Assembly: GCF_017591435.1 (NCBI RefSeq)
Contig: NC_059300.1
Span: 3,250,456 to 3,314,455 of the forward strand
From: Portunus trituberculatus
Lineage: Eukaryota; Arthropoda; Malacostraca; Decapoda; Portunidae
Direction of reading: 5' to 3'
Length of the DNA stretch: 64,000 nt
Under the pieces are notes generated by a model. That model was not told the DNA's origin. It searched no databases and saw nothing but the letters and a program-made list of their open reading frames with translations. Of this stretch, positions 1 to 51,093 are shown piece after piece; the stretch's first letter is position 1, and each line of letters starts with the position of its first letter. Made by a program: the position numbers and the translations under genes.

Positions 1-1324
1 ACAAATGTCTTGACACCTCTCTCTTAAAAGAAGTTAAGTCATAGGAAGATGGAAATACAAAAGCAGGTAGAGAGTTTCAGAGTTTACCAGTGAAAGGTAT
101 GAATGATTGAGAATACTGGTTAACTTTTGTATTAGAGGGTTGGACAGAATAGGGATGAGAGGAATAAGAGAACCTTGTGCAGCAAGGCTGCAGGATGAAG
201 GGAGGCATGCAGTTAGCAAGATCAATAGAGCAGTTAGCATGAAAGTAGCGATAAAAGATAAAAAGGGATGCAACATTTTGGCGGTGAGAAAGAGGCTGAA
301 GACATTCAGTCAGAGGAGGGAGTTGATGAGACGAAAAGCTTTTGATTTTACCCTATCTAATAAAGCTGTATGAATGGAACCCCCCAAACACGCAAAGATT
401 ATTCCATACAAGGACAGATAAGGCCCTTATACAGAGCAGTTGGATGGGTGAGAAAAACTGGCAGAGACGCCACAGAACGCCTAACTTCATAGAAGCTGCT
501 TTTAGCAAGAGATGAGATGTGAAGTTTCCAGTCAAGATTTTGAGTAAAGGAAAGACCGAGGATATTTAGTGTGGAAGAGGGAGACAATTGAGTGTCACTG
601 AAGAAGAGGGGATAGTTGTCTGGAAGGTTGTGTCGAGTTGATAGATGGAGGAATTGAGTTTTTGAAGCATTGAAAACTACTAAGTTTTCTCTGCTCCAAT
701 CAGAAATCTTAGAGATCAAAAGTCAGGTGTTCTGTGGCATCCCTGTGTGATCTGTTGACTTCCTGAAGGGTTAGTCATCTCTGAAAGGAAATGGAAAGAT
801 GTAGGGTGGTATAATCAGCGTAGGGGTGGATAGGGAAAGAAGTTTAGTTAAGGTCATTAACGAATAATAGAAAGAAAGTGGGTGATAGGACAGAACCCTG
901 AGGAACACCACTGTTAATAGATTTAGGAGAAGAACAGTGGCCGTCTACCACAGCAGCAATAGAATGGTCGGAAAGGAAACTTGAGATAAAGTTGCAGAGA
1001 AGGGTACAAACTGTAGAAGGACAGTTTTTAAATCAAAGCCTTGTGCCAGACTCTATCAAAACCTTTTGATATGTCTAATGCAACAGCAAAAGTTTCAAAC
1101 CTCTAAAAAAAGGATGACCAAGACTCAGTAAGGAATGCTAGATCACCAGGAGAATGACCTTGATGGAATAGTCTAGTAAAAAAATCAGAAAATGTGCTTC
1201 TCTACAGTTCCAGAAGCATTTTTGAGGAAAAGTAGGCAAACCACTTTTTCTGGGGTAGTTTTTCACGCTGAACACAAATCAGTTGTTTGCCGAGCCCAAA
1301 AATGCCTAATAAGGTCACTAATTA

Positions 1325-1337
1325 AGGTCAAAGGTCA
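1325..1337 (+). promoter_or_regulatory. Perfect DR1 nuclear-receptor half-site pair in left inverted repeat
   Basis: AGGTCA-A-AGGTCA, the consensus direct repeat with one-base spacing bound by HNF4 and RXR/USP-type receptors. It lies inside the left terminal inverted repeat. Binding is inferred from the consensus only. Confidence 0.5.
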
Positions 1338-1509
1338 ATTAGTGCAAAAATCAATTTAAAAAAAATGTTTTACTTCACATGCTCTATTCAGGTATATAGA
1401 TTATTTTGTAAGGTAGATATATAACAGGTTATCTATACATGCCTCTAATTATCTATATGCATGCCTCAGCCTGGTGCTAAGTCAAGTTTTGTTTTTCTCC
1501 CCAGGCAAC

Positions 1510-2700
1510 ATGGAGCCTATTGCAAGCCTTAAGCGACAGCGGGAGGATGTGTCGTTTGAACATTGTATCATATGCCAGGAAAGCAGCCGGGCTAAAGACA
1601 CTGTTTTCAACCAAACGGACCAAGGCATTGTTTCCATCAGAGAGGCAACTGAGCTCCGATGCAAACTGAGGCACTGTCAGTTTCAGCCAGTGGTGAACTG
1701 GCTTACATCGTTCTTTGCAAAGCCTCAAGACAGTATCCCGAAACTTAAATGGCACAAACTGTGTTACGCGGCATACACACATAAGGGGAAAATAAATGCT
1801 AAGCTAGAAAAGGAGCAATCAAAAGATGAGGCGAAAGCGCAAGGTAGTGAAAGAGAGTGTGTTTCAGATGAAGGGCGCCGGTTTTTATGCAGTAGTACTA
1901 CTAAGGTGGACTGGACTTTGTGTATGTTCTGCCAAAAATTCGATAAGAAGCAGAAGACAAGTCGTGTCACAACCTTCGACGTGAGTGACGGCATCATGAC
2001 AAAAGCTAAATTTGTACATGAGATCTTAGTCCGAACTGCAAATGAGAATGATTTGATCTCTGCTGAATCATGTTATCATGCTAACTGCCTTAAAAAGTTC
2101 TATAGGGATGTAAAAAGGGGATAGAAAGTGAGCAAAGCAACTGACATGGCATTATCTTGGTTGTGCCAAGCTCGGGACACAGATGTCTTGATGTTGTTGG
2201 TTACCAACTTAGGTAAAATGTCTTGCACAAAGCTTTGGATGAAAGCGGGAACAATGAAGAAACCGAAGTATGTTCCCGTGCATGACATAAGGAGGGAACT
2301 TGGCCTTGCTGATCATGTCTGTGAGATACTACCGGCATTTCACAGTTTAACAGGATACGACACTGTGTCCTTTTTCTCAGGATACTCAAAGAAAACTGAG
2401 TGGGATATCTTCCTTGAACATAAGAGTCTTCTCAAAGACCTAGGCAAGTTTCCGACACTGTCAAAACAGGTCATAGAAGATGCTGAAAGGTTTATATGCC
2501 ATATTTACAAGGCACCATCGGAGAACTGTAATCAGGCTCGGATTAAGCTCTTCAGCCAATGTCATGCAACGGAGACCCTTCCTCCAACTAGCGACGCTGC
2601 AAAATTCCACATAGAACGAGCAAACTACCAAGGTAAATTGTCCAGTCCTTACAACCTTGCCTCCAATTCCAAAGGGATGCAGAGAGGTTGTGCAGTGTAG
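1510..2700 (+). pseudogene. Transposon-borne ORF with zinc-binding-like Cys pairs and TDVLML / SLTGYDT motifs
   Basis: A first part (ATG 1510, MEPIASLKRQREDVSFEHC, to TAG 2122) and a second part (to 2700) are in the same frame, separated by one TAG and three codons. Part one has CIIC near the start, CMFC, and CYHANCLKKF, which look like metal-binding Cys/His sets. Part two has ARDTDVLMLLV and AFHSLTGYDTVSFFSG. Such TDVLxLL plus LTGxDTxS pairs occur in uncharacterised proteins of marine invertebrates; I cannot name the family. A strong acceptor (tttttctccccag) lies just before the ATG at 1502, so a 5' exon is possible. Confidence 0.6.
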
Positions 2701-3374
2701 TTGCACAAAAGGTTGGAGTACTAATAGTTGCTCTTGTTGGAAGTGGGGGAGCCAGTTGTGCACTGATGCCTGCAAGTGCAATGCTACAGAAATACCATGT
2801 CGAAATAGGGCTAAGTAAAGTAGACGTTGGCAGGTCAGGATGGGTTTTGGTGGGGTAGGAGGTGAGGTGAGGGGGTGTAATGGGTGGAAGGTGTCGTTTC
2901 CCAGTGAACAAGCTCTTCTCCTTGACCCAATTAATTGGTCAGACGGATTTAATTGAGGTAAAAAAACCCTATGATTGAATGTCGGAACAGCTGTTAGCAT
3001 CATGAGTTTACTTTGCACCTAGTGACCTTTAACCTTAATTAGGAGGCTAATAAGTCTTAGTGTGCAATCAAAAATTGATGATGATGTTACTCTTGAATTA
3101 GTTATGGATAGGAGTCAGTCAAACCATTTCACTTGTGGCATGTAGTCACATAAATGAAAGCAAAAGGAAACAGTATGTTAAACAACTAAAAGTTGTTCCA
3201 ATACAGAGATATTCACAAAATGGTAAAATTTTTTTTCTTTCACGTTTTCCTCTTTTTCTCACATTTTGAAAGCCTGTAAGAACTTTACTATGCAAAATAT
3301 TTTCAAATAAGTTACGTATCTTGATAGAGTATGTCAAATAAATTTTTTTTAAAATTTTTGAATTTTGCACTCGT

Positions 3375-3387
3375 TGACCTTTGACCT
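3375..3387 (-). promoter_or_regulatory. Perfect DR1 pair in right inverted repeat
   Basis: Mirror copy of the left DR1 (TGACCT-T-TGACCT on the + strand). The 13 bases are identical in both ends although nearby bases differ. Confidence 0.5.
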
Positions 3388-4109
3388 TAATTAGTGACCT
3401 TATTAGGCATTTTTGGGCTCAGCAAACAACAGATTCGTGTTCAGCATGAAAAACTACCCCAGAGAGAGTGGTTTGCCTGCTTTTCCTCAAAAATGCTTCT
3501 GGTATTCACTTTTCCCAGAAATACAACCAGACTAGAAGCCATGCAGGCGATCAGATAGAAGATTGTGAAGTGACAGATGTTTAAGAATCTTCCTATTGAG
3601 GATAGATTCAAAATCTTTCGACAAGTAAGAGATTAAAAGCTATAGGATGGTAGTTTGAGGAATTGAAAAGGTCAGCCCTTTTTAGGAACACGCTGAATAT
3701 AGAAGGTAGAAATCGATAAGCATAGTTGAAAGAGTTTGGCCAGACAAGATGCAAGCACGGAAGCACAGTTTTTAAGAACAAAAGGAGGGACCCCATCAGG
3801 TCCATAAGCCTTCCAAGGGTTTAGGCCAGAGAGGGCATGGAAAACATCATTACAAAGAATTTTGATTGAAGACATGAAATAGTAAGAGGGAGGAGGAGAG
3901 GGAGGGACAAGCCCAGAATCATCCAAGGTGGAGTTTTTAGCAAAGGTTGCTTGCCTAATCAGTTTGCAAAAAAATTTCCCTATGCTCACATCAAAATTCT
4001 AAGTGTGTGAAAACATGTGGTAGGAAATTAGGAGCATCTTGATGGAATGAATAACTTTGGGATTAGTTTATTTTTACTGATAAATTTAGTGTGACCATAA
4101 TGATCATCA

Positions 4110-4362
4110 TTATTTTAATCATAACTATTTTCATTGCTGTGATCCAATGCTACAGTGGTTTACTCAAATCCCAACCAACAGGTCCTAGATTCAGGTCTCT
4201 GGGCAAACCAAAACAGTCAGAGCTTTCCCTTTCCATCACTAACTTTGTTCATGTAGCAAAGAGTAGCCACAGGATGTAAACCAAGAAACTGTGAAGTTGC
4301 AAGCTAGCAAGAGTGAGAGACCAACATTCTAGTCACATGTGACTGCTAGAAAACCAACAATC
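4110..4362 (+). repeat. Degraded tRNA-derived SINE remnant
   Basis: The segment from about 4130 contains a worn tRNA-like B-box region and a body (catgtagcaaagagtagcc acaggatgtaa) parallel to the SINEs at 8891-9540. The match is weak and edges are approximate. Positions 3996-4110 hold nothing recognisable. Confidence 0.4.
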
Positions 4363-8672
<4,310 letters not shown>

Positions 8673-8842
8673 ATGTTTTTCTTTCTTAACTTGCTACATG
8701 AAATCAAAAGTGGTCATTGTCACATCTTGCTTAACTAATAGATGATGTCATGAAACAAAACTATCATTACTATTTATTACTATTACTGTAATGATTATAG
8801 TAACTGTTATGCATTCTGATTTCTTGTAATAAGCTTCTGGAT

Positions 8843-8846
<4 letters not shown>

Positions 8847-8890
<44 letters not shown>
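8847..8890. repeat. (AC)n microsatellite before SINE
   Basis: About 44 bp of AC ending exactly where the tRNA-like SINE head begins. Confidence 0.9.
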
Positions 8891-8892
<2 letters not shown>

Positions 8893-9182
8893 CCGGTAGC
8901 TCAGTGGTTAGAGCGCTGGCTTCACAAGCCAGAGGACCGGGATTCGATTCCCTGGCCGGGTGCAGATACTTGGGTGTGTCTCCTTTGACATGTAGCCCCT
9001 GTTCACCTAGCAGTGAGTAGGTACGGGATGTAAATTGAGGAGTTGTGACCTTGTTGTCCCGGTGTGTGGTGTGTGCCTGGTCTCAGGCCTATCCGAAGAT
9101 CGGAAATAATGAGCTCTGAGCTCGTTCCGTAGGGTAACGTCTGGCTATCTCGTCAGAGACTGCAGCAGATCAAACAGTGAAA
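8891..9182 (+). mobile_element. tRNA-derived SINE, copy 1 (Val-CAC-like head)
   Basis: The head 8891-8963 folds as a tRNA: A-box TAGCTCAGTGGTTAGAGCG, anticodon stem CTGGC/GCCAG around TTCACAA (anticodon CAC, Val), B-box GGATTCGATTCCC, acceptor GCCCGG/CCGGGT. It is followed by a non-tRNA body (ttcacctagcagtgagtagg), so this is a SINE and not a tRNA gene. The 3' end is short of the usual CA tail. Confidence 0.8.
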
Positions 9183-9540
9183 CACCCGCGTAGTGTAGTA
9201 GTTAGCACGCTCAACTCACAATCGAGAGGGCTGGGTTCGAGTCAGATGGCGGCGAGGCAAATGGGCAAGCCTCTTAATGTATGGCCCCTGTTCACCTAGT
9301 AGTAAATAGGTATGGGATGTAACTCAAGGGGTTGTAGCCTTGTTTCAATAATTAAGGTGTGTTGTGTGTTGAGTGGTCTCAGTTGATCTTTGAGCTTGCT
9401 CCGTAATGGTGGCTGTGACTTGATGTGGTCTCAGTCCTACCCGAAGATCGGTCTATGAGCTTGCTCCGTAATGGGGAAGACTGGCTGGGTAACCAACAAC
9501 TGACTGAGGTGAATTACACACACACACACACACACACACA
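9183..9540 (+). mobile_element. tRNA-derived SINE, copy 2 (second head type), with CA tail
   Basis: A different tRNA-like head (TAGTTAGCACGCTCAACTCA, anticodon loop CTCACAA, B-box GGGTTCGAGTC), then the same body (ttcacctagtagtaaatagg, then TCCTACCCGAAGATCGGTC). It ends GAGGTGAATTACACACACAC. Abuts copy 1 head to tail. Confidence 0.8.
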
Positions 9541-9719
9541 GATGTGTTGAGACTTGGAACAGTTTGAGTGAGGAAATGGTGTCAGCAAAGAGTGTACATA
9601 GTTTTAAAGAAAAATTGGGTAAGTGTAGATATGGAAACGGGGCCACACGAGCATAAAGCCCAGGGCCTGTAAAACTACAACTAGGTAAACACAACTAGGT
9701 AAATACACACACACACACA
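9541..9719 (+). mobile_element. 5'-truncated LINE tail, same family as 4363-8558
   Basis: Matches the last part of the LINE at 4363 in reverse orientation: tgttgagacttggaacag through CTGTAAAACTACAACTAGGT, ending in CA repeats. 9720-10025 holds only a short AAT run and unrecognised sequence. Confidence 0.8.
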
Positions 9720-10022
9720 GCCACTGAGGTTCACAATTCCTTGATATCTGGCAAAATTTTTGAACTCGTAGTCTTGTAGTTGTGAGGCAAAGATGCTGCC
9801 CACAACACCATAGTTGATACACTATGAGATGTGATAAGTAAAAGTAATAATAATAATAATAATAGTAATAAATCATGAGAAAAGAAAAAAAATCCAGGAA
9901 CACTTTGACAAAGCTTTAGACTGATAAGTGAAATGAATGGGAAGGCCTCAAACTTTTTTGCTTATATACAGTGCACAATCTATTACTTAAATAACTAACC
10001 TCTTTAATAGTAAAATATGAAC

Positions 10023-10195
<173 letters not shown>

Positions 10196-10431
10196 GTTTG
10201 AAGGTGGCGTAAGCCATAAACATGGAGAATCAATTCACCACTGAACACTTTGACGTCTTCATGTCCTGCTCCTTAAAAATGTCACAGAGTAATATCATAG
10301 TCATACTGAACACAACTTCTGGTCAAGAGAAGTTCACAAATTCACAGACAAGTAACAGATCCACTCAAAAAGTTAGCTTAGAATAGATGACAGACATTAT
10401 AGTGCTGCTTTCTAGTGGTGATCAATAAGTA

Positions 10432-11340
10432 CAGGCAACCCCCGCTTAATGAAGGTTCACACAACAAAATTTCGCTACAACGAAGGTTTAATTTTACTAC
10501 TATCTGCTCGTTTAACGAACAACAAACTCGCTTTAACAAAGTTTTATCCAGGTAATTTTTTCCAAGTTTGAAAGCCCCGCCGTATCACACAAGGCGACAG
10601 GCTTTTGAGTACACCAGCGCCTCTCGTGGACAACACGCACACCACTCACTCCCCCTGTTCAAAACAATAACAGCGTCAGCAGCAGGTCGTCTTGCCTCGC
10701 TCAACTTACCACCAAAACGCCCTGCAATGTTGCCTAGCATTGCTAAGAAGACCAGGAAGTCTCTTACTCTCGAAGTGAAGCTGGATATTATTCACAGACA
10801 CGAGAGAGGCGAGAAAACTAATATCATTGCTCGCCACCATGTTGACTCCATCTACTGTCTCTACTATTTTCAAGTCAGCAGACTCTACTAAGAAGGCTGG
10901 TGAGACTGTATCTTCCTTGCAAGCTAAAAAAAAACCCTGAACTCGTGACTCTACAATGGCTAAAATGGAAAGCCTTGTGGAAATGTGGTACATAAGTTTT
11001 TGTATATGATACAATGATGCACCCTTTGTTTACATTCCACAGGTTGCCGGTTAGTGTTTTTCCCGTTTCACTCTCCCTCCCTTCATAAATTTAAGATCAT
11101 CAACATTATAAAGTTATGTACATACATACATTAGTGTACATTATAATGACTTAAATTAAACTGCCTAAATGTTTAACTTCATAATTTTTACTTTCATTAA
11201 ACCTTTCACTGTACTATGATGCACTCTTGCTTTGTTTACTCTCAATGGAAGTTCAAGTCAGGGGTTAAACTTGTTATAATCGGTTCGCTTAACGAAGGGT
11301 TTTTAGGAACATAACCCCTTCATTCAGCGGGGATTGCCTT
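10432..11340 (+). mobile_element. Tigger/pogo family 1, non-autonomous copy A
   Basis: Ends CAGGCAACCCCCGCTTAA and its inverse, flanked by TA (10430-10431 and 11341-11342). The body 10727-10891 encodes a CENP-B-type N-terminal helix-turn-helix (KKTRKSLTLEVKLDIIHRHE) that breaks after about 50 residues; the DDE catalytic part is absent. About 910 bp. Confidence 0.9.
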
Positions 11341-11342
11341 TA

Positions 11343-12526
11343 AAGACTACGGTATGATATTTCTTAAAAATTACAATTTTGCACCAATAAGTTTCCTACC
11401 ATTAACTAACTCTAGCTAGTCTACATGAACCAAGGAGCTGACACTCAGACTTAATGTGGTTTTATCCTGCAACAGCATTTTCAGCACAGGATACTTAAGA
11501 GACCAATGAGTGTTAAGTAATAGACTGACAGGTACAATACTCTGCAAATGTTGACAGTAAATGTATATCAATATGTGAATTAAAGCAGTTCAGTGGATGA
11601 GGCAGAACTGTCAATACCTTAGGAAACCTATAGAACCTTTGAATGACTTGTCCTTTAGTGAATGTGTGTATGTAGATGCCCTGTATCAGCTACCCTTTTT
11701 GAGACTATTGATAAGAGAATATTTAGTGGAACAATACTGTATCAGCTTGAATTACCATGCATGCCTCACTAAGCATAACCTGAAAGTTCTGTTTATCTAT
11801 GCTATCTGTCACTCATGATCTTCACTTGTCACTTAACTCCAGATATGCATCCCTCACCAACATGAAAGTCAAGGTATATAGAGAGGGATGAATAAGCTTC
11901 TACAACAATATGATGGACACACAGCAGGAGAGGAAGAATCACAATGACATTGTGAAAGCGACGGACACAAGTCTTCATATTATAAAGATGACAAAGATGA
12001 AGACAGATTATGGACTGCATGATTTCCTAAATGCTATACAACACTCAAAAAGAAAAGAAATAAATAAAAAGGCATAATGTATGTAATTAAATTCACATTT
12101 AAACTTTCTTAGTCTGAGATTCAAGCAAAAATACATAAGTATTTTAGAGCATCAACCATACAAGGAATGCTTTTCATCTGAGTGTGTTATTGTCATTTTA
12201 ATACAGTACTGCAAAATACTATCACTTAAATTAGGCATACTGATGTCACACTATAAAAATCTATATATTCTTTTATACATGTACAAAACTATTCATAAAT
12301 AAAATGCTACATAAATTTTATATTATACAATCTAGTATATTATGTCTAATACTAACCTTACGTCTTTGAAGAGGTTTTTATGTTGGAAGCAATGTCCAAT
12401 AATACAGGTGATGATGGAGTATACTTTCTCTCTGGAATTATTCTTAACCATTTTCACATTTAAAGCCCCAAATTAAATAACTAAGTAATATACCAGGACA
12501 ATAAACTAGATAAATCATTCAATATA
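11343..12526. other. Downstream flank and 3' UTR of KIF16B
   Basis: AT-rich sequence with no repeat or ORF that I recognise. The part next to 12526 must include the KIF16B 3' UTR. An ATTAAA on the minus strand near 12196 is one possible poly(A) signal, weakly supported. Confidence 0.4.
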
Positions 12527-47793
<35,267 letters not shown>

Positions 47794-48880
47794 ACTCCAA
47801 GAAATATCACAGACGCGCTTAACTGACCCAAATATCTACACAAGTTTGAAGCCTCGACACAGAAGCTCCATTTTTGTTTACATTACTGCTGTCCTCAACC
47901 TTGTGTGGTTCGGTCCAGGAAAATACGGAGGGGTGAAAACTGACTCTTATTTAGAATCTTTGTTAACATTTCACGTGTAAAAAATATGTGTAATGATATC
48001 AAAGTACAGGTGACAATTTTTCTTTTAACATTACTACAAATTCACTTATTCAGTGCTTGAAAGGTACTCCAAGGGAGCTCAAATATACATGAAAAAAAAA
48101 AAAAAAAAAAAATCATAGTGAGCTAAAAACACATAGAATACCTCTTGTTTATATTACTATTATAATGTCTAATACTTGCAGTGTGTAGATGAGAACTGAT
48201 ATTTTTAATCGATCCGTTAATAAGTAAGATGATAATGTGTCATTAGATAAAAGCAAAGAATTAAGTAAGTAAGTAAGAAAACATTTTTTGTTTACATATT
48301 ATAATCTTCGATACCTTTCAGTTTTCGTTTCTTCGACTAGCTAGTGACTTCACTGATTTCTTGTTTCTTTCTTTTATTTTCTTTACGCATAAACAGGAAA
48401 GTTTAATCAATAGTAATTTACCGTAGATAGTAGTAGCTATAATAATCGTTTGTTCTATTACCTAGTCCTATTTGAGATACAGCTAAATAAGTATATGTAA
48501 ATATTCTTACCTATATCAACGTCATTCCACTATACGAAAAATAATAATATATTTTTTTTCACAAGACAACAGTATAGATAACCTACTTGAAAGATACGTA
48601 TGAAAAACAGGTCAGGGCGTCCGTGGCCGCAATATTAGCACTATCTCTTGAGTCTTGTGATGAGGAAGTGTTTGAACGATGGCTTGGACACATCCAATCA
48701 TAAACACATTTCCTTACGATTTTCGACAAATTGAAAATAAAAGTGAATAGGTGAACATATGTTAATGAAAAAAAAAATGTAGCCTATACGTAGTTAAATA
48801 ACTGAGATTACAAAAAAATATATATATAAAGATGAAATAATAATCCAACTTAACTCGCATAACTTTTCCTTCCTAGCATT
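47794..48880. other. Upstream region of KIF16B
   Basis: Holds the 5' UTR and presumably the promoter of KIF16B. No TATA box or initiator can be assigned with confidence. Beyond about 48000 it is AT-rich and featureless. Confidence 0.35.
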
Positions 48881-48883
48881 TGC

Positions 48884-49110
48884 TAGTGGTGAGCAGGAAC
48901 CGTAAACTCAAGTATTCAAGGAACCGGTTCCTTGGGCGACCGGAACCGTCGGAAGCGGTTCCGGAACCGGTTCTGCGTGTAATCGCTAGAGCGCGGCTGT
49001 ACCGAATACTGTACCAGTTTCGGAGCTGCCAGCGCGCTGCTTGATGAATACCAGGCGCGCTGGCGGTTCCGAGACTCTTGTAATCATCAGCCCGCGGAAC
49101 AGGTTCCAGA
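48884..49110. repeat. Worn hAT-like end with AACCGGTTCC repeats
   Basis: Starts TAGTGGTGAGCAGGAACCG and holds several GGAACCGGTTCC palindromes. It resembles the inverse of 60440-60536, which ends GGTTCCTGCCCAGCCCTTG, a classic hAT terminus. Confidence 0.45.
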
Positions 49111-49466
49111 ATAGTTTTCTCAAGGGAATCAGTAGAGCATGGCTAGTGAATACCAGAGTCTGAATCTCCAGCGTATTGCTTGATGGTTACCAGGGAAGGG
49201 TGTAGTGTCTCAGGATTAATCTAGATTGCTAGCTGGAATGATTTTAGAATACAAAGTACTGACTCTTGGTCCTAAGAGACTTATAATCTGTGATGGATAC
49301 TGAATGACAATAAATATAAATTGATGCACGGTTCAATTAATGATAGGTATACTCTTATCTCACACAGGATTCTTTAATAATATACATGCTTGAACTGTCC
49401 TATTTTGCTTCGATACCATTGTCTTAGTAGATTTGAATGTGATAAATAATTTTTCTAATACAGCAA

Positions 49467-49510
49467 ATTTAGGTATTTATCTCGATATATATCGAGATAA
49501 ATACCTAAAT
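49467..49510. repeat. Perfect 44 bp palindrome
   Basis: ATTTAGGTATTTATCTCGAT, then ATAT, then its exact complement. No spacer and no mismatch. Confidence 0.97.
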
Positions 49511-49931
49511 ACACAATGTTCTAGAAAAATTCTTGGTGCCTGGAAAAAAATTACTTTATGATTCGATAGAAAAGTTATTGTATAATCAGCAAATAATGAA
49601 TGATGTGTGTGTAGGCAAATTATGTTTTTTTTTTTTTTCTATTTAATCATGAGAATGACGGTCGCGGGTCCCACTCTCAGTTCGGCAGGCTTAGCTCTTA
49701 TGACGCGTCCTTTATTATTATTATTATTTTTTTTTTTTTTTTTGCCATCACCATAACATGTGTATTAGGTAATTTTTCATTGATTTATTTATTCTTTTAA
49801 GATTTAAACTTTCTTGGATTTCTATAAACAATTATTTTTTATTTGTTTATTTATTTTTATTTACTTATTTATTATTTTTTTATTTTTAAATATTAACATT
49901 ATATACACACGTAGGAACATAATGAGAACTT

Positions 49932-50272
49932 GTGGAAGGGTGGTGAAGGGATACACGGGCTGTGGATGAGTACTGTATTCCTGATTAGTTTCGCTGTTAT
50001 AGCTTCTTCAGAGGAAATGATGGCTCGCAGGCCAAGCTGTACAGTTATATAGGATTCTGGAGGCTCCCAGACGGTATCGAGTGTTCTTTAAGGACCAATC
50101 AGCAAGCACCGTGCCGTACTCGATACCATCTGGGAGCCTCCGGAATCCTATATAACTGTACATGCAGCTTGGCTTGCGAGCCATCATTTCCTCTGAAGAA
50201 GCTACAACAGCGAAACTAGTCAGGAATAAAGTACTCATCCACAGCTCACGTATCCCTTCACCACCCTTCCAC
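49932..50272. repeat. Penelope-like terminal repeats, head-to-head inverted pair
   Basis: Arms 49932-50082 and 50117-50272 are inverted copies joined by 34 bases. Each carries the core GAAGAAGCTAyAACAGCGAAACT, related to the ends of the Penelope-like element at 16711-17840. No coding sequence remains. Confidence 0.7.
50188..50226 (+). ncRNA. Hammerhead-ribozyme-like motif in Penelope-like repeat
   Basis: Stem I TTCCT/AGGAA, core CTGAAGA, stem II GCT/AGC with one bulged A, core GAAA, two-base-pair stem III with loop TA, then GTC as the cleavage triplet. Penelope-like elements are known to carry hammerhead motifs. The bulged A makes activity doubtful. The opposite arm has ATC in place of GTC. 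Confidence 0.4.
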
Positions 50273-50289
50273 ATTATATACACACTCAA

Positions 50290-51060
50290 GTTCTCATATA
50301 TGCTTCATTCACACAGGGATCCTACTCCTATCTCAAAACTATTGTCCTTTGTCATTGCATGGGGGAGGGAGGGATAATTCAACCACTCAGGGTAGATACA
50401 TAGCATCACTACGTATTGTACATATACATGAAGAGGGAAAACATTCACATCACATCACGCAAAACTGAAATCATACACACTTTCATAGTTTTATTTACAT
50501 ACATAATATTGAAGAAATATTTACGGTGCAAAATAAATATATAGCTACACAAATCACAATTCTCTGATTAAATTGGTCTCAGTCAAGTAAATCATCAATC
50601 TATCGGTAGAAATAGAGAATGAGAGAAATGATATAGTCTACCTCGTTTCTTGTCCCGCGGGAGCTGCCAACATTAGCTGTACAACTAAATACAATTTGAT
50701 ATATACTGGTTTGACAAATGACCAAAGCTGGACACGATAACGAAGAGAAAGATGTCACAATAACCAATAAATCATTATGTGATATTTTTACAAGTATAGT
50801 ATCACATTGATGATAGATTTAATAAGTAGTTATCATAGACATTCATACTATTATACACACGTAGTGCTTTCACAGACATATCTTCTGCTATTGGTTAAAA
50901 CGGCAGTAGTGGTCTTGTGGTGGCGGTGGTGGTAACAGTGGTGGAGGCGGTGTGCTATACTGACCCATACATACCTACACACAACCATAAACACTAAAAG
51001 AAACACTCTTATATACCGAAAACACTCGTAAACACACTCAAACACCCCCACACACATCCA
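50290..51060. other. Intergenic sequence
   Basis: AT-rich with short GGTGGT runs near 50920. Nothing recognised. Confidence 0.4.
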
Positions 51061-51093
51061 GAACGTGTCTACACACACACACACACACACACA

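Larger units (their letters stand above)
1210..3502. mobile_element. DNA transposon with about 145 bp terminal inverted repeats, inserted in the LINE
   Basis: Left end 1210-1356 and right end 3366-3502 are inverted copies, both starting CCAGAAGCATTTTTGAGG. They are about 90% alike by eye. No clear target duplication is visible. Between them are a two-part ORF (1510-2700) and unrecognised sequence. It sits inside a LINE whose RT reading resumes on each side. I do not recognise the superfamily. Confidence 0.75.
1..3995 (-). mobile_element. Broken LINE (Jockey/CR1-like reverse transcriptase), split by an insertion
   Basis: Minus-strand fragments of one retrotransposon ORF: about 3990-3503 (NPWKAYGPDGVPPFVLKN, the RT start) and about 1209-1. 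The second part includes SGVPQGSVLSP, a YADYTT form of the RT active site (canonical YADD, one Asp changed) and DWSRENLVVFNASKTQFLHLS, then the ALLDRVKSKAFRLI thumb region. Several frameshifts and stops make it dead. The two halves are separated by the inverted-repeat element at 1210-3502. The 3' end lies beyond position 1. A second 3' fragment of the same family is at 59808-60335. Confidence 0.8.

Noticed and set aside
8891..8963. tRNA-Val (CAC) gene
   Set aside because: It folds like a tRNA but is followed by the SINE body and preceded by a microsatellite, and the acceptor stem is imperfect. It is the head of a SINE.
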